From assembly GCA_001599355.1 (NCBI GenBank), contig BCGQ01000001.1, forward strand, positions 1,367,135 through 1,431,134: 64,000 bases of DNA, in the 5' to 3' direction. How positions within the stretch are numbered: position 1 is the first letter of the stretch; every line of letters begins with the position of its first letter. The notes under the pieces were generated by a model, which searched no databases, was not told the origin of the DNA, and saw only the letters and a program-made list of their open reading frames with translations. The position numbers and the translations under genes were made by a program. This stretch comes from Nakazawaea peltata (lineage: Eukaryota; Ascomycota; Pichiomycetes; Alaninales; Pachysolenaceae). This document shows positions 21,103-32,112 of this stretch, in pieces.

Positions 21103-21441
21103 CTCTCCCTGCTCATCCCCTTTGTCCTTTCCATCCCTCCACTTGATCTACTTTTTCCCTCCACTCTAAGCTCTTCTCTCTTTTCTCTTCACTCTTCTCT
21201 TCACGCTCGCGCGCGCGCTTATTTCTCGTTAAATTTTTCTCATTCTTTCAACCCTCCTTTTAATCGACCGATCTACTTCACTAACAACCGCCGTTAGTTG
21301 TTTGAACTTGAGACCCCTCCAAATCCCCGCCTACCTCCTCTCATCAAGGTACTAAACTCACCAAACGGCTAATTGCCTCTCCATCACACTCAAATATCCC
21401 CTTACCGCCACCCTCCCTGTTCAAATTACTCCCCCTTTACA

Positions 21442-24400
21442 ATGGATGATTTGGTGGCGCGGATACAACAGTCCCATCGCTGTCCAAGTGATGGCCAGTA
21501 CCAACAATCTGTACTCCAGGAGGCCTTCAAATTCATAGTCGCGTTGCCAAAAGACGCTCACCTCTTTTGTGACCCCACCGCCAAACCACCCGCCGTTCAT
21601 TTATTGATCTTATTTTGCATGTCTGACACTTCCAATTTGAAATGGCTTCAAGATCGAATCCTGGTCTCGTTAGCTACTTGCCGTGATTGTATTCTCCTGT
21701 TCCATGAAGGTAGATGCGACCTCATGAGAGCCTTCTTGGAGATCAGAAAGTTACCCTACGCTACCGTCAAGAAATTTAATGATGTCATTTTAGATTGGGA
21801 AGCTAATTCTCTCGTATATAAACTCGAGAAAACCATCACTGAAGGGTTCGGAGCTCAACGTGACAAACAAATTCCTCCACTGTTATTCGAATGTTTGATT
21901 TCTCCTAGCATTTTCAGGGTCAAACCTCAACTTAAACCTATTTTTAGGGAAATTTTTGTTCGATTCCTGGGAAATGGGATGCAATTGCCCACTTATTTGA
22001 CCCCAGGTGCCCTATTTTTCGCTTTTGAGCGTGATCGTAGTATGTTGGATATCAAATTTAAACTCATTGGTCTGTTACAAACTCCATTTACTTGGTCTAA
22101 CATAATATCCGAAGAATTCCTCTTGCATTTAATCGCCGTCCAGGATCCTTCTCTTTATAATGAGGAGAATTGCAAGCTTTTCTGGATTTCTTTCAACCCT
22201 ATACTTCTTAATTTGGATTCAGAGACAATAATGTCTCAATTGATTGAGAATATGCCCACTTTATCACTGTTGAGAACCGTATTACCGTTCATTGTCGAAC
22301 CATTCCATAAAGTACTTTTGAACCAGATTTTTTCTCGTCTTCGTGGGCCATTGCCTCTTTGTCTTGTCGCTCTTAACCGTCTTATCCTTAAATTAGGCCC
22401 AGGTTTCTGGAAACTGGTCCTGCCTGTATCATATTTGAACATTTTAGACACCATATTTGTCAATCCATATTACGCTCAGCTTTTGAAACTTCCTGTTCCT
22501 CCAATGGGCCCAGATGCTATCTATAAATTCTCCGATTTACTCAGGTGGATTGTACTGGTGTATGAGAGCCTTCGAATTGACAGCTCTGAAAGACGTCAAG
22601 CTGGTTTGAAAATCGCAGATTTCTTATTCAGGCAAACTCACAATGGGGTGAACAACTTGGAGATCATTAAAATCGCTTTACTGATCCTTGATGATTGTTT
22701 CAGAATCAGAAATACTTTCGACTCTCCTTCTTTGCCGTTAGAATTAGTTTCTAAAGATGAATGCCGTGTCTTTGTCGATAGCCAAATCGATTCTTGTTTC
22801 ATCATTTGTTCTCATGATCTGGAGACTGAGTTAGAAAAAGATCTGCGTCGTTTGGCCTTGTCCATCATCGTCAACGCCATTAAAAGTGATATCTTTTATT
22901 TCATTGTTCAGTGTCGTGCTTTGAAGTTTGGCAAAACTAATCAATTACCCCTTGTTAAGTATAGGGACTATTTTTGGAAAGCGTTGACCACTTTTGTCGA
23001 ACATAGCTCATTTGGTGCCGCAAATGTTTTACCATCACTTTCTCTTTTACTGTTAATTACGCCTGTGGCTGAGGATCCGACTACTAAAAGTTCCGCTCAA
23101 AAACAGGGTATTACTGTAGAAGCATTCAACAAACAAACCCAACTTCTCTTCGCCGGAGTTACAACTCTTCTTGAAACTTATGCTTCTTGTGATCCTCAAC
23201 TCCTCAATCAACTCTTTGCCACAAAAGAGTCTGCCATTGGATTCTGGAGTTGTTTCTTCTGCTACGACCAAAGTCTTTATCAAGCTGCTGTAAATATCCT
23301 CTATAATGGGTTTGATGTTGCTGGTCGTTTAGAAGGTATTAAAGTAGTATTAAAGAAGTCTCCGGATGTCGTTTTAAGTTGTTTGGCCGATATAATGCCA
23401 TATATCACGGGAAACTGCATTTATGAACAAGTCCCAAGATCTGTAAGAATCTTGATGGATATGGTAACAGCTCTTGCCGACCCTGTTGAAGGTCTTTTGG
23501 TTGCAGACAATCTTGTATCACAGATGGAAGACTCGAACTTTCTCCATACTTTCTGGATTAATTCTTGGAGCTTCTTAGCCGAATTATACGAGAAAACTGT
23601 TCTCTGGGCTAAATCAATGCTGGCTCTGGATTTAATCGACTATACAAGAGACGTTCTTGACTTGACTCATATGTTATTAGATGCTTTACAAGTTTTCCAG
23701 AAATCTATTGAAGGTGTTAATTTAGTATCTAACATTCTTGAGGTGATTCCTAAGATGCTTGTTTGGTTGAAATTAGGAGATCAAGCTTTATTAAGTTCGT
23801 GTGTTAAGCTGGTTCATAAGGTTCTTGACATTGTTGAGAATGATGATCTGGTCCAATTGGATCCTTCCATTATTTCCACACTTACTAAATTCTCATTGAA
23901 GTCAAAGGGGTACTATAATAAGATTCCAGAGCAACAAAGATTAGATATGTTGGAGAGGGCTCGTGAACTTAATTCTGAGGTTGTTGAATCTATTCAAAAG
24001 GATTATAATCTGAAGCAGCAGTTGCTGCTGCAACTGCAACAACTGCCCCAACAACCCCAAGAGACTACTAGTCGTACTAATCCTGAACCTCAGGTTTTAC
24101 ATATTCAACATGTCAAAGGTAAATCAGGTCAAACGTTACTTTCTGAATTTTTGGGTAAACTGAAATCAATTCCTGAACCTCCTCTGCCTGAAGAACCTCC
24201 ACTGAAACAGTCTTTATTACTGGCAGCTAAATTGGATTTGGCTCTGAGAAGAAAAGCAATGAGTGCAACCTCCAAGCTGAAACCAATCGCTGCTCCTGCG
24301 GCTCCAAGAGCTCCTGGTTTCAATAGAAAGAGACAAGATTCCGATTCTTCTGATTCTTCTGACTCAGATTCCGACTCTGATACTGAGGTTGGTGGCCTTT

Positions 24401-27400
24401 TCAAAACTTCCAAACCGGAGAAACGTATTGCCAAACCCAAGAATAATCTGATCTCCTTACAGTTCAAGAAGATCGTCACCAAGACACCAGTCAGAAAGAC
24501 TGTCGATCAAAAGGAATTGGATGCTCAACGTATGAGATTAAGGTTGAATGTAGACTTAAATCCATTGTACAAGAACGTTTTATCCTGGAGTTATTCTAGA
24601 GAAAGTGAATTCCCTCAAGATATGGAAGATCCACTGAAATTCTATACCAAAGTGAATGATTCTTTCAGCACTACAGCCGAGTATGTCAAGACTTTTGAAC
24701 CTTTATTGTTGTTGGAATGTTGGCAAGCTATTCAACAATCGAAACAAATCGGAGAAGAGACTCCTTTCAAGATTATAGTAGGAAGCAGATCAACGACTGA
24801 TTCGTTCTTTGATGTATATGCTTCGGTCAAGAAGGAATACTTATCTCAATATAAAATTGGAGATTCAGATATGATTGTTTTATGTTTTGATTCCAATGCC
24901 CCAGAGAATTTGAATCCTAAAAATGCCGGCCCAACAATTGAAGCCATCAAGAATTCAAAGACAACATGCTTGGCTAAGATTAGAGAGATTAAAAGTGTCA
25001 ATGCCGAGCTTGCTGATATCACATTACGTGTCGGTACTAAGAATAATCCTATGATCTCATATTTAACACCAAGAACAGAATTGATGGCTATGAAAGTGAT
25101 GCAGATGATCACCATTGAGAGAGAATACTCTTCCTTGAAGGGTTTGGAATATTATGATCTTAAAAAGAGCATCATTTCTGCGACACCCACCATCACTGAT
25201 TCCTTTGTTACTTCGACTGTGTCCAAACTTACTCAGTCATTAAGAGTTAACCAATCTCAAGCAAGAGCTATTCTGGGAGCCTCTTCTTCTCAAGGTTTCT
25301 CCTTAATTCAAGGTCCTCCAGGTACTGGTAAGACTAAAACCATTCTTGGTATTATTGGACATATCTTATCTACAGCCAGATCTACAGTTGGTAAACCTAT
25401 AATGGTTCCTGGAATGACTCCTAACCCACCACAACAACAGCAACAAAAGAAGATCTTGATCTGTGCACCTTCAAATGCGGCAGTAGACGAATTAGTGTTG
25501 CGTCTTCGTGCCGGAGTATTGAACTCTGACGGTGCTCGAATGGAAACCAAGATTGTTCGTCTTGGTCGTTCAGAAGTTGCTAATCCCGCTGTAAGAGATT
25601 GTGTATTGGAAGAAATCGTCGATCGTGAGTTGAGTGCTAGGAATGATCTCAATGTTCAATCATCAGACCCAAAATTAAGAGAAGAACATACTAAATGTGT
25701 GTCCGAAAGAAACTGTATTATGGATCAGTTGAGAGATGAAAATTTGACCCCTGAACAGATCGATAGTTTGAGAAAGACTTTGAAATCCGTAGTACAAAAG
25801 AGAAATGAACTTGGTCTGAAATTAGATGAACAAAGAGAAAGAATATCCAAATCTTCAAGAACAAGAGAGATAGAGAAACGTCTGATACAAGCAAAAATCT
25901 TATCTGAAGCTCATGTTATTTGTTCGACCCTTTCAGGTTCTGCTCATGATGTTTTGTCCAGTTTATCGATGACTTTCGATACTGTGATCATTGATGAGGC
26001 AGCTCAGTGTGTGGAATTATCAGCTATCATCCCGTTGAGATATGGTTGTAAGAAATGTATTATGGTGGGAGATCCTAATCAATTACCTCCTACCGTGTTA
26101 TCACAACTGGCAGCCAAGTTTTCATATGAACAATCATTGTTCGTGAGAATGCAGAAGCAACATCCTAATTCTGTCTATCTTTTAGATGTTCAGTATCGTA
26201 TGAATCCTGAGATTTCCAGGTTCCCAAGTGCCGAATTCTATAATTCCAAGTTACTTGATGGTCCTAATATGGCCCAAGTAACACTGAGATCATGGCATTC
26301 TTCTTCTCCATTCAAACCTTATATGTTTTATGATATTGATGATGGTCGACAGAGTCAAAATGATAGAACTAAGTCGTTTTTCAATGGACTGGAAGCTAAA
26401 TTTGCCTTGGAATTGATCACTAAATTGTTCAACGAATATCGTGATGAGGATTGGGTTGGTAAGATTGGAGTTATTTCTCCATATAAAGAACAGATTAGGT
26501 ATATGAGAGATCTTTTTATCAAGAGATTTGGTAGATCTATATTAAAGGAAGTTGATTTTAATACTGTCGATGGTTTCCAAGGTCAAGAAAAGGAAATCAT
26601 TATTATGTCATGTGTTCGTTCCGGTCAACAGACAGGTATTGGATTTTTGGGTGATGTCCGTCGTATGAATGTTGCTTTAACTCGTTCGATCTCATCGTTA
26701 TGGATTTTAGGAAACTCAAAGGCTTTAATTCAGAACAGAGTATGGAGTGATTTGGTTAATAATGCAGTTGACAGAAAGGTATGTTTTAAGGTCGCTAAGG
26801 GTGTATTAAATGAAGGGATGTTCAATCGTCCAGTGGAGAATTTGAATACGGAATCATCAGCTGAACCACCGGCTTCTGCAAACCTTTCTACAAAGGCTTC
26901 TGGAAATGCTCCCGTAAATGCTTCCACTGATTCTGGCCCAGTGGAGACAACTGATGACCTGGAACTTCGTCGTAAACGTAAACTGGCGATTGAAAAGTTG
27001 TCACTGCAAAAGAAAGATGCATCAAAACCAAAACGAAGAAATATAGTACCTTTCTCTGGAAGATCACGAAATGTTTTGACATCTGACTCGTTACAAAGTG
27101 TGAAAACGAAAAAGGTGACTCAAGAAAGCAGTCAGGTTCTGACTCCTCCCCCTCCACCACCAGCTCTGCCTCCAGCTTCACTTCCACCTCTTCCTCCACC
27201 ACCTCCTCCAATTGATGGGTCTTCAATAGTGAGCCAAGTGAAAGATCCTCGAAAAAGAAGAACATCCAGTCAATCAGTCTCTCTGCCTGACCCTATTCTG
27301 CCTCCGCTGCCTCCGCTGCCCCCTGTGGTAGCCCTGCCACCCGTGGCTGCCCTGCCTCCTCCTGCTCTGCCCAACTTCCTGCAACATCATGACACCAACT

Positions 27401-27681
27401 CATATTCAGACTCTTCTGATAGCAGTGGCTCGAAATACCCAAGATCAAATTCTTCCGGTTTATTACCACAAGACAATCATCGCATAAATAAACCCCACCA
27501 TCAAAATTACAAAAGAAAACCTTATTACAATAATGGATACGAGAAGAGACACCCTGATGACAGGGATCAATCTAATCGTTCCTACAATGGAAATCGTCCT
27601 CAAAATGGACATGGGAACCGTTATGATTCTTACGGGTCTCGAGGAAAGTACCATTATGAATCGAGATCCAAAAGAAATTAG
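21442..27681 (+). CDS. SEN1: SEN1, RNA/DNA helicase of transcription termination
   Basis: 2079 residues from the ATG at 21442; the longer frame upstream starts with TTG. Sen1 unwinds RNA:DNA hybrids, terminates short non-coding transcription with Nrd1-Nab3 and resolves R-loops. A helical N-terminal domain (1-840) is followed by a Gln/Pro linker, an acidic Ser/Asp patch (near 970) and a superfamily 1B helicase core: GPPGTGKT (about 1291-1298), a coiled stalk (1390-1470), DEAAQ (about 1517), GDPNQLPPTV, QYRMNPEI, VDGFQGQEKEII, and NVALTRS. The C-terminus is Pro-rich, with CTG codons alternating with Pro (near 27300-27370); with CTG as Ala these become Ala/Pro repeats. Yeast Sen1 is 2231 residues. 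Confidence 0.96.
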   Translation: MDDLVARIQQSHRCPSDGQYQQSVLQEAFKFIVALPKDAHLFCDPTAKPPAVHLLILFCMSDTSNLKWLQDRILVSLATCRDCILLFHEGRCDLMRAFLEIRKLPYATVKKFNDVILDWEANSLVYKLEKTITEGFGAQRDKQIPPLLFECLISPSIFRVKPQLKPIFREIFVRFLGNGMQLPTYLTPGALFFAFERDRSMLDIKFKLIGLLQTPFTWSNIISEEFLLHLIAVQDPSLYNEENCKLFWISFNPILLNLDSETIMSQLIENMPTLSLLRTVLPFIVEPFHKVLLNQIFSRLRGPLPLCLVALNRLILKLGPGFWKLVLPVSYLNILDTIFVNPYYAQLLKLPVPPMGPDAIYKFSDLLRWIVLVYESLRIDSSERRQAGLKIADFLFRQTHNGVNNLEIIKIALLILDDCFRIRNTFDSPSLPLELVSKDECRVFVDSQIDSCFIICSHDLETELEKDLRRLALSIIVNAIKSDIFYFIVQCRALKFGKTNQLPLVKYRDYFWKALTTFVEHSSFGAANVLPSLSLLLLITPVAEDPTTKSSAQKQGITVEAFNKQTQLLFAGVTTLLETYASCDPQLLNQLFATKESAIGFWSCFFCYDQSLYQAAVNILYNGFDVAGRLEGIKVVLKKSPDVVLSCLADIMPYITGNCIYEQVPRSVRILMDMVTALADPVEGLLVADNLVSQMEDSNFLHTFWINSWSFLAELYEKTVLWAKSMLALDLIDYTRDVLDLTHMLLDALQVFQKSIEGVNLVSNILEVIPKMLVWLKLGDQALLSSCVKLVHKVLDIVENDDLVQLDPSIISTLTKFSLKSKGYYNKIPEQQRLDMLERARELNSEVVESIQKDYNLKQQLLLQLQQLPQQPQETTSRTNPEPQVLHIQHVKGKSGQTLLSEFLGKLKSIPEPPLPEEPPLKQSLLLAAKLDLALRRKAMSATSKLKPIAAPAAPRAPGFNRKRQDSDSSDSSDSDSDSDTEVGGLFKTSKPEKRIAKPKNNLISLQFKKIVTKTPVRKTVDQKELDAQRMRLRLNVDLNPLYKNVLSWSYSRESEFPQDMEDPLKFYTKVNDSFSTTAEYVKTFEPLLLLECWQAIQQSKQIGEETPFKIIVGSRSTTDSFFDVYASVKKEYLSQYKIGDSDMIVLCFDSNAPENLNPKNAGPTIEAIKNSKTTCLAKIREIKSVNAELADITLRVGTKNNPMISYLTPRTELMAMKVMQMITIEREYSSLKGLEYYDLKKSIISATPTITDSFVTSTVSKLTQSLRVNQSQARAILGASSSQGFSLIQGPPGTGKTKTILGIIGHILSTARSTVGKPIMVPGMTPNPPQQQQQKKILICAPSNAAVDELVLRLRAGVLNSDGARMETKIVRLGRSEVANPAVRDCVLEEIVDRELSARNDLNVQSSDPKLREEHTKCVSERNCIMDQLRDENLTPEQIDSLRKTLKSVVQKRNELGLKLDEQRERISKSSRTREIEKRLIQAKILSEAHVICSTLSGSAHDVLSSLSMTFDTVIIDEAAQCVELSAIIPLRYGCKKCIMVGDPNQLPPTVLSQLAAKFSYEQSLFVRMQKQHPNSVYLLDVQYRMNPEISRFPSAEFYNSKLLDGPNMAQVTLRSWHSSSPFKPYMFYDIDDGRQSQNDRTKSFFNGLEAKFALELITKLFNEYRDEDWVGKIGVISPYKEQIRYMRDLFIKRFGRSILKEVDFNTVDGFQGQEKEIIIMSCVRSGQQTGIGFLGDVRRMNVALTRSISSLWILGNSKALIQNRVWSDLVNNAVDRKVCFKVAKGVLNEGMFNRPVENLNTESSAEPPASANLSTKASGNAPVNASTDSGPVETTDDLELRRKRKLAIEKLSLQKKDASKPKRRNIVPFSGRSRNVLTSDSLQSVKTKKVTQESSQVLTPPPPPPALPPASLPPLPPPPPPIDGSSIVSQVKDPRKRRTSSQSVSLPDPILPPLPPLPPVVALPPVAALPPPALPNFLQHHDTNSYSDSSDSSGSKYPRSNSSGLLPQDNHRINKPHHQNYKRKPYYNNGYEKRHPDDRDQSNRSYNGNRPQNGHGNRYDSYGSRGKYHYESRSKRN

Positions 27682-27740
27682 CATTTAATAAATGATATGC
27701 ATTAATTATATAGTAGGTTGTAGAGTTAATGAGAGGATAT

Positions 27741-29321
27741 CTACTCTGGCGAAGACCTCTTAGGAGAGTTCTGGTTTGAGATCTCTTCTCTAGACATCTG
27801 AGATATCGGCTCAGTTGTACTTGTGACCGAAGTAGTTGGTAAAGATTGTTTGATAGCGGAGATTTTAGGGGTAATTTTGGGGGTAATTTTAGGGGTAGCT
27901 TTTGGAGTTTGTGAAACTGAATTCTCACTGATTATAGATATCAGCTTCCTGATTGTTGATATCTCATTCAATATAGCATTGCCAACAATTTCAAGCTCAA
28001 ATTTCTCCAGAAGTTCATACTTCTCAACCAATGATTTCAATGTAATGTCCAAATTATTAACAACCTCAGAATCATCTAAAGTTCGAGGCACCGAAGCCAC
28101 AGATCTGAATCTTTTCTCCATATCAATAACATTCCCAACAGATTCCTTCCATATAATACTACTCTCCTGATATTTAAAACTCTGAGTCTCTTGTTTCTCC
28201 AATTCATCATTGATGGCCTCCACCTGTTTCTTCAAAGACTCGACGATTCGACTCCCGTCAAACTGCGCAGGACTGACAGATTTTCCCTTCAAACTAAACA
28301 ACTTGGATAAGCTCAAATTGTCCGGGGAAGGGGGTTTTATTATGTGGAGTTGATTTGGGAGCCCCGGATCGGTTTTTGATAACTTTTCAACCTCCAATTG
28401 TTCATCTTGTTCGATCTGTTGTAAAGATTCAATGTACGAGGAAGATTTACTTTCGATGATACTTTGGGCATTCTGAAGCTCAGACCGTAATTCTTGTCTC
28501 TTTAATTTAAGACTTTTCAATTTCCGCTCCAATGTCTCGATCTCATCGTTCACCTTCTTTGATTCCTCCGCTAACTTTCCATACCTTATGCTGTCCTCAT
28601 TCGTATCACTTTGAATATCGTTAATTTTATTGAGGAGTAATTTTTTCCTTAGTTGCCAGTCTTCAAATTTCGTAAGTAAGCTCAATCTCGATGCCTTGTT
28701 GGAGTTGTAAATTTCATTCATCAGTTGGTGAATCTCATGAAGCTTATTCAAATATTCCATAATGGAGTCTCGAACTTTATTGACCTTACCATGACCTTCG
28801 TTCAATAATTTACGGTGAATTTCAAGGAGATGACCTAGCGACAGAAGCAGTTTAGATTCTTGGAACTTTAAAAATACTAGAGGGTCATCATTATTGATGG
28901 AAAATGAGGGGAGAGGCGGATAATTAATGTTTCTGTGATTAAATTGTAGGTGTGAATGCGAAGTGGAGTGGAATGACCTATCTGGGAATTCGGGCCAATA
29001 TGATGTATCATACCCAGATTCTACATCTGGGGACATCGCATTCTTATCATTATCAGATGTGTATGGGTTTGATGGGGTTAAGAAATCATCCAGAACATGC
29101 TGTGATGGATCATCTTCCCTCTCAGAATCATTGTTAGAATCTGATACAGAAACTGGATGTGGTGTAGGCGTTCCATACGATCCTTCTGATGATCCAGACC
29201 CTAGCCCAGAGCTTTGAGTCTGAGGCGCCACAAGTGAAGATGACAGTCTGGAACTGATGGAAGATGCTCTTTTGTTGCTGTTTTTGCGTGACGAAAATGC
29301 TGATTCCACTTTGAACGACAT
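27741..29321 (-). CDS. Unrecognised coiled-coil protein
   Basis: 526 residues from the first ATG (MSFKVESAFSSRK); upstream in-frame codons start with GTG. I do not recognise the family. The first 130 residues are Ser-rich and disordered. Residues about 140-320 are predicted long coiled coil (LGHLLEIHRKLLNEGHGKVNK..., ERKLKSLKLKRQELRSEL); a second helical block spans about 355-490. The C-terminus has a TPKxTPKITPKITPKI repeat. No membrane segment or enzyme motif is visible. It could be a scaffold, an autophagy-type coiled-coil factor or a cytoskeletal linker; none is supported by a diagnostic motif. Convergent with SEN1, 59 bp between stops. Confidence 0.8.
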   Translation of the reverse strand: MSFKVESAFSSRKNSNKRASSISSRLSSSLVAPQTQSSGLGSGSSEGSYGTPTPHPVSVSDSNNDSEREDDPSQHVLDDFLTPSNPYTSDNDKNAMSPDVESGYDTSYWPEFPDRSFHSTSHSHLQFNHRNINYPPLPSFSINNDDPLVFLKFQESKLLLSLGHLLEIHRKLLNEGHGKVNKVRDSIMEYLNKLHEIHQLMNEIYNSNKASRLSLLTKFEDWQLRKKLLLNKINDIQSDTNEDSIRYGKLAEESKKVNDEIETLERKLKSLKLKRQELRSELQNAQSIIESKSSSYIESLQQIEQDEQLEVEKLSKTDPGLPNQLHIIKPPSPDNLSLSKLFSLKGKSVSPAQFDGSRIVESLKKQVEAINDELEKQETQSFKYQESSIIWKESVGNVIDMEKRFRSVASVPRTLDDSEVVNNLDITLKSLVEKYELLEKFELEIVGNAILNEISTIRKLISIISENSVSQTPKATPKITPKITPKISAIKQSLPTTSVTSTTEPISQMSREEISNQNSPKRSSPE

Positions 29322-29907
29322 ATTCAGATGCTTAATGGCTAAATATCTTGCATTCACCGACTTTCAAATAATTGATATCTTATCAATATATGTTTAAGAA
29401 ATGTAATTTTGTATTTTGCTATGTTTGGGGTTGGATTTGCTACGGAACTGAATTTCCTTTTTGGGAAAGCTTAAATTCAGGGGGGGTCTAGGAGCTCACA
29501 GGGGCTACAGGGAGCCCACAGGGGTGAGGCGATGAGGCAATGACAGGTAGCAATTATGAATTACATCATCAAATTTCATCTTCTCTTTTCAGGGCAACAG
29601 AGTGCCAAGTTCAATTCTAAGCTCTGTTCTCAGCCATAGTTCTACAGTCCGCTCTATTCTATACCCTGCTCCTCCTATCATTTCCAAAAAAGGAAATACT
29701 AATCTTACAAAGGGATAATTTCTGATAAATTCAAATATTGGTTTGTATTAAATTTGGTCAACAAATAATGCCAGACATTCAAAATATTATCTATACAGAT
29801 GTTTATAAGCAGTTAAAAACATTAAAAAATCAAAGAGCGATGCAAGTAAAATAAAGCTAATCTCAGATCAAGCTCTCTTAAAATAAAATGACTAAATGGG
29901 GGTTTGT
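29322..29907. other. Gap between RME1 3' end and coiled-coil gene
   Basis: 586 bp holding the upstream region of the coiled-coil gene and the RME1 3' end. Around 29480-29530 is a G-rich patch with repeated CACAGGGG/ACAGGGAG words (pyrimidine-rich on the minus, sense strand). No gene seen. Confidence 0.5.
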
Positions 29908-31332
29908 CTAGGAGAAATGAGGGGGACGAGGATGAGGGAATTGATGGGACATCGATTGTTGCTGTTGAGGTGTATGAATTTGATATGTCATTACAACCTC
30001 TTGTTGTTGTCCTTGAGCAGGTGGGCCTTGTTGCTGCTGATGGGCTTGGGCTTGGGCTTGGGCTTGGGCTTGTGCCTGGGCCTGGGCCTGGGCCTGGGTC
30101 TGGTAAACTATTGGCGAAGGTTGTAAACTTTGTTGCTGCCCTTGTTGAAATTGGGAATGTGGAAAGTTAGGAACCGGCTGCAGATTGGTGTAAACAATAG
30201 TTACCTGGGGTGCAGGACCCGTCTGGAGCACTGGCATTGACATGGCACGTCTGACCGGTTCTGAAATTTCAGGATTTAAAGGAATAGCTTGTGGGATAGG
30301 CTGTGGGAATGACACAGGACTCGCCTGTTGTACGTGTTGTTGTGGCTGATAATACTGGTGCTGTGGCAAAATCATCGGTGTAGAAGTCTGATGCAGACCT
30401 GGATAAGGTACAAATGCTCCTCCCGGGGCCATGGTTTGTTGCGACAATGGTGTTGAATAAGGATGAGACACCATTGTATGTTCATCACCATGAGACAAAG
30501 ATCTCTGTTGTTGATTCTCATGAATATTCGATGGAGTCATACAATCAGAGTTGCTTTTTGATCTTGTTCTGTTATGTGAAGGAGTCGAAATGGTCAGATT
30601 CTTCGACTTCTTCAATTGTTTATTCCTTTGAGATTTATTCAATCTCGAATTTTCATTGAGATGAACCTGCTTCTCGTGTCTATTCCTTGTGTCAGCTCTA
30701 TGGAATCTGTAATCACAACCGAGTCTGCATTGGAACTGTCTTGGTTGATGTTGAGATTTAATATGACGATTCAACTCATTCTTATTAGGTAATCCCAACA
30801 CATGCCATGGACAAGATTCTTCAGGACAGTGGAACTCTCTTTTTATATTATTATCATCATAATGCTTAGCCAATTCCAAAAAGTTGGAAAAATGCATAGT
30901 ACAGTGTGTACATTTGTAGATACCCTTCTTCCTTGTTTTCATGATTGTGTTCAACACTCTTGGGCTATCATGAATTCTTTCTAAAATAGAAGATTTAGGT
31001 GAGATTGATGTAGCAGATGAGTCTGAGGATTCCGACATCGACCCCAGCCTCAGCTGAACTTGCAGCTCCGAAACTTGGGGCTGTACTGGAGAAGTCGACA
31101 GAGATGGTGCAAGAGATCCTGGGGCCGCACTTTGAGAGGCAGTATTAGGACTCTTATGCGTAAATGACATCTCACTTCCACTGATATTATAAGAATCTTC
31201 ATCTTTGTCAAAATGACCTTCTTCTTCACCGATGTGTAATCGAGCATGCGCCTCTTCAAGATCATCTTCGGTTTTAACCGATCTGAGCTTTTTGGCCTCT
31301 TCTCCCTTATTTATGAGGTTCCTGATATCCAT
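29908..31332 (-). CDS. RME1: RME1, zinc-finger regulator of meiosis and G1
   Basis: 474 residues from the second in-frame ATG (MDIRNLINK, 31330-31332); a first ATG at 31363-31365 would add 11 residues and cannot be excluded. The three C2H2-like fingers (about 139-245) match yeast Rme1: GIYKCTHCTMHFSNFLELAKH, FHCPEESCPWHVLGLPNKNELNRHIKSQH and CRLGCDYRFHRADTRNRHEKQVH, followed by the conserved SRLNKSQR basic helix. In S. cerevisiae Rme1 represses IME1 in haploids and promotes CLN2; in other yeasts it controls mating or meiosis entry. The Gln-rich C-terminus contains a QAQAQA run and is longer than in S. cerevisiae, where the fingers end the protein. The upstream gap is unusually long. Confidence 0.88.
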   Translation of the reverse strand: MDIRNLINKGEEAKKLRSVKTEDDLEEAHARLHIGEEEGHFDKDEDSYNISGSEMSFTHKSPNTASQSAAPGSLAPSLSTSPVQPQVSELQVQLRLGSMSESSDSSATSISPKSSILERIHDSPRVLNTIMKTRKKGIYKCTHCTMHFSNFLELAKHYDDNNIKREFHCPEESCPWHVLGLPNKNELNRHIKSQHQPRQFQCRLGCDYRFHRADTRNRHEKQVHLNENSRLNKSQRNKQLKKSKNLTISTPSHNRTRSKSNSDCMTPSNIHENQQQRSLSHGDEHTMVSHPYSTPLSQQTMAPGGAFVPYPGLHQTSTPMILPQHQYYQPQQHVQQASPVSFPQPIPQAIPLNPEISEPVRRAMSMPVLQTGPAPQVTIVYTNLQPVPNFPHSQFQQGQQQSLQPSPIVYQTQAQAQAQAQAQAQAQAQAHQQQQGPPAQGQQQEVVMTYQIHTPQQQQSMSHQFPHPRPPHFS

Positions 31333-32112
31333 CTTAAACAGAACAGCAACACTTATAGTTTCCATATTATAGAATTGAAAATTGTCGTAATTCTTGTTGT
31401 ATCCCTTTGCAGCTTTGGGTCCAACTCTTTCCAAATGGGGTTCAATAGTATTATTTCTTCGTTGTTTGCTGAGAAGTGTCTGACGACTATAGATCTTTGT
31501 GGCCCTTTTTGTTTTTCCTTTAGCGTCTATATGATAATGGGATGAGGTGATGTGCTGATAGAGTCTAGCTCACTTCAAGATGATGATTGCAATAAATAAT
31601 GGAGTGTATATAACTCAAGCCAAATATTGAAGAACAAACCTAGTAAAAGTTGAGGCTTTAAATGAATGAATAAGATGTTCTTTCTTTAACAAATGACAAG
31701 AGCAGGATATGGGAAGGCTTATATGGGGTGGTTTATATAAAGATCAGGGAATTGCAAATGGGAAAAAAAGAAATAACATCAGGCATTGCTGTTCCTGTTG
31801 CAATTTCCTCTTTTCGATGATACTCTCATTTTCATGTTCTCATCCTCCTGTACCATTTTAAATGCATGACGTTGCAGGCGAGTGCTGTACGATTATTTTT
31901 TAAAACCGTAAGTTGGAAAAAAAAGGAACAAAAATCAAGGTGTAACGCAGTCGAGGATTTAACTCGGCTAGTTTTGTATGATATTATTTAGGGTTGGTAC
32001 ATGGGATACCTGAGGTTGCATAAGAGGGAGAATAAATGAGGCAACATAAGTATTATTACTAAGTGTTTGAGGAAGTCATTTAATAAAGGGCACTGTTAAG
32101 ATCGATGGCTTG

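Larger units (their letters stand above)
20351..21441. other. Intergenic region CRN1-SEN1, repeats but no gene
   Basis: 1.09 kb between divergent starts. Near CRN1 there is a 13-bp tandem repeat (20568-20606). From about 20690 to 21200 the + strand is strongly pyrimidine-rich, with a 10-bp tandem repeat at 21053-21102. A short GC alternation (GCGCGCGCGC) lies near 21208-21217. The open frames across this stretch are low-complexity artefacts. Confidence 0.65.

Noticed and set aside
20817-21297. Overlapping + strand frames before SEN1
   Set aside because: Ser/Pro/Leu repeats from pyrimidine-rich DNA; no homologue expected.
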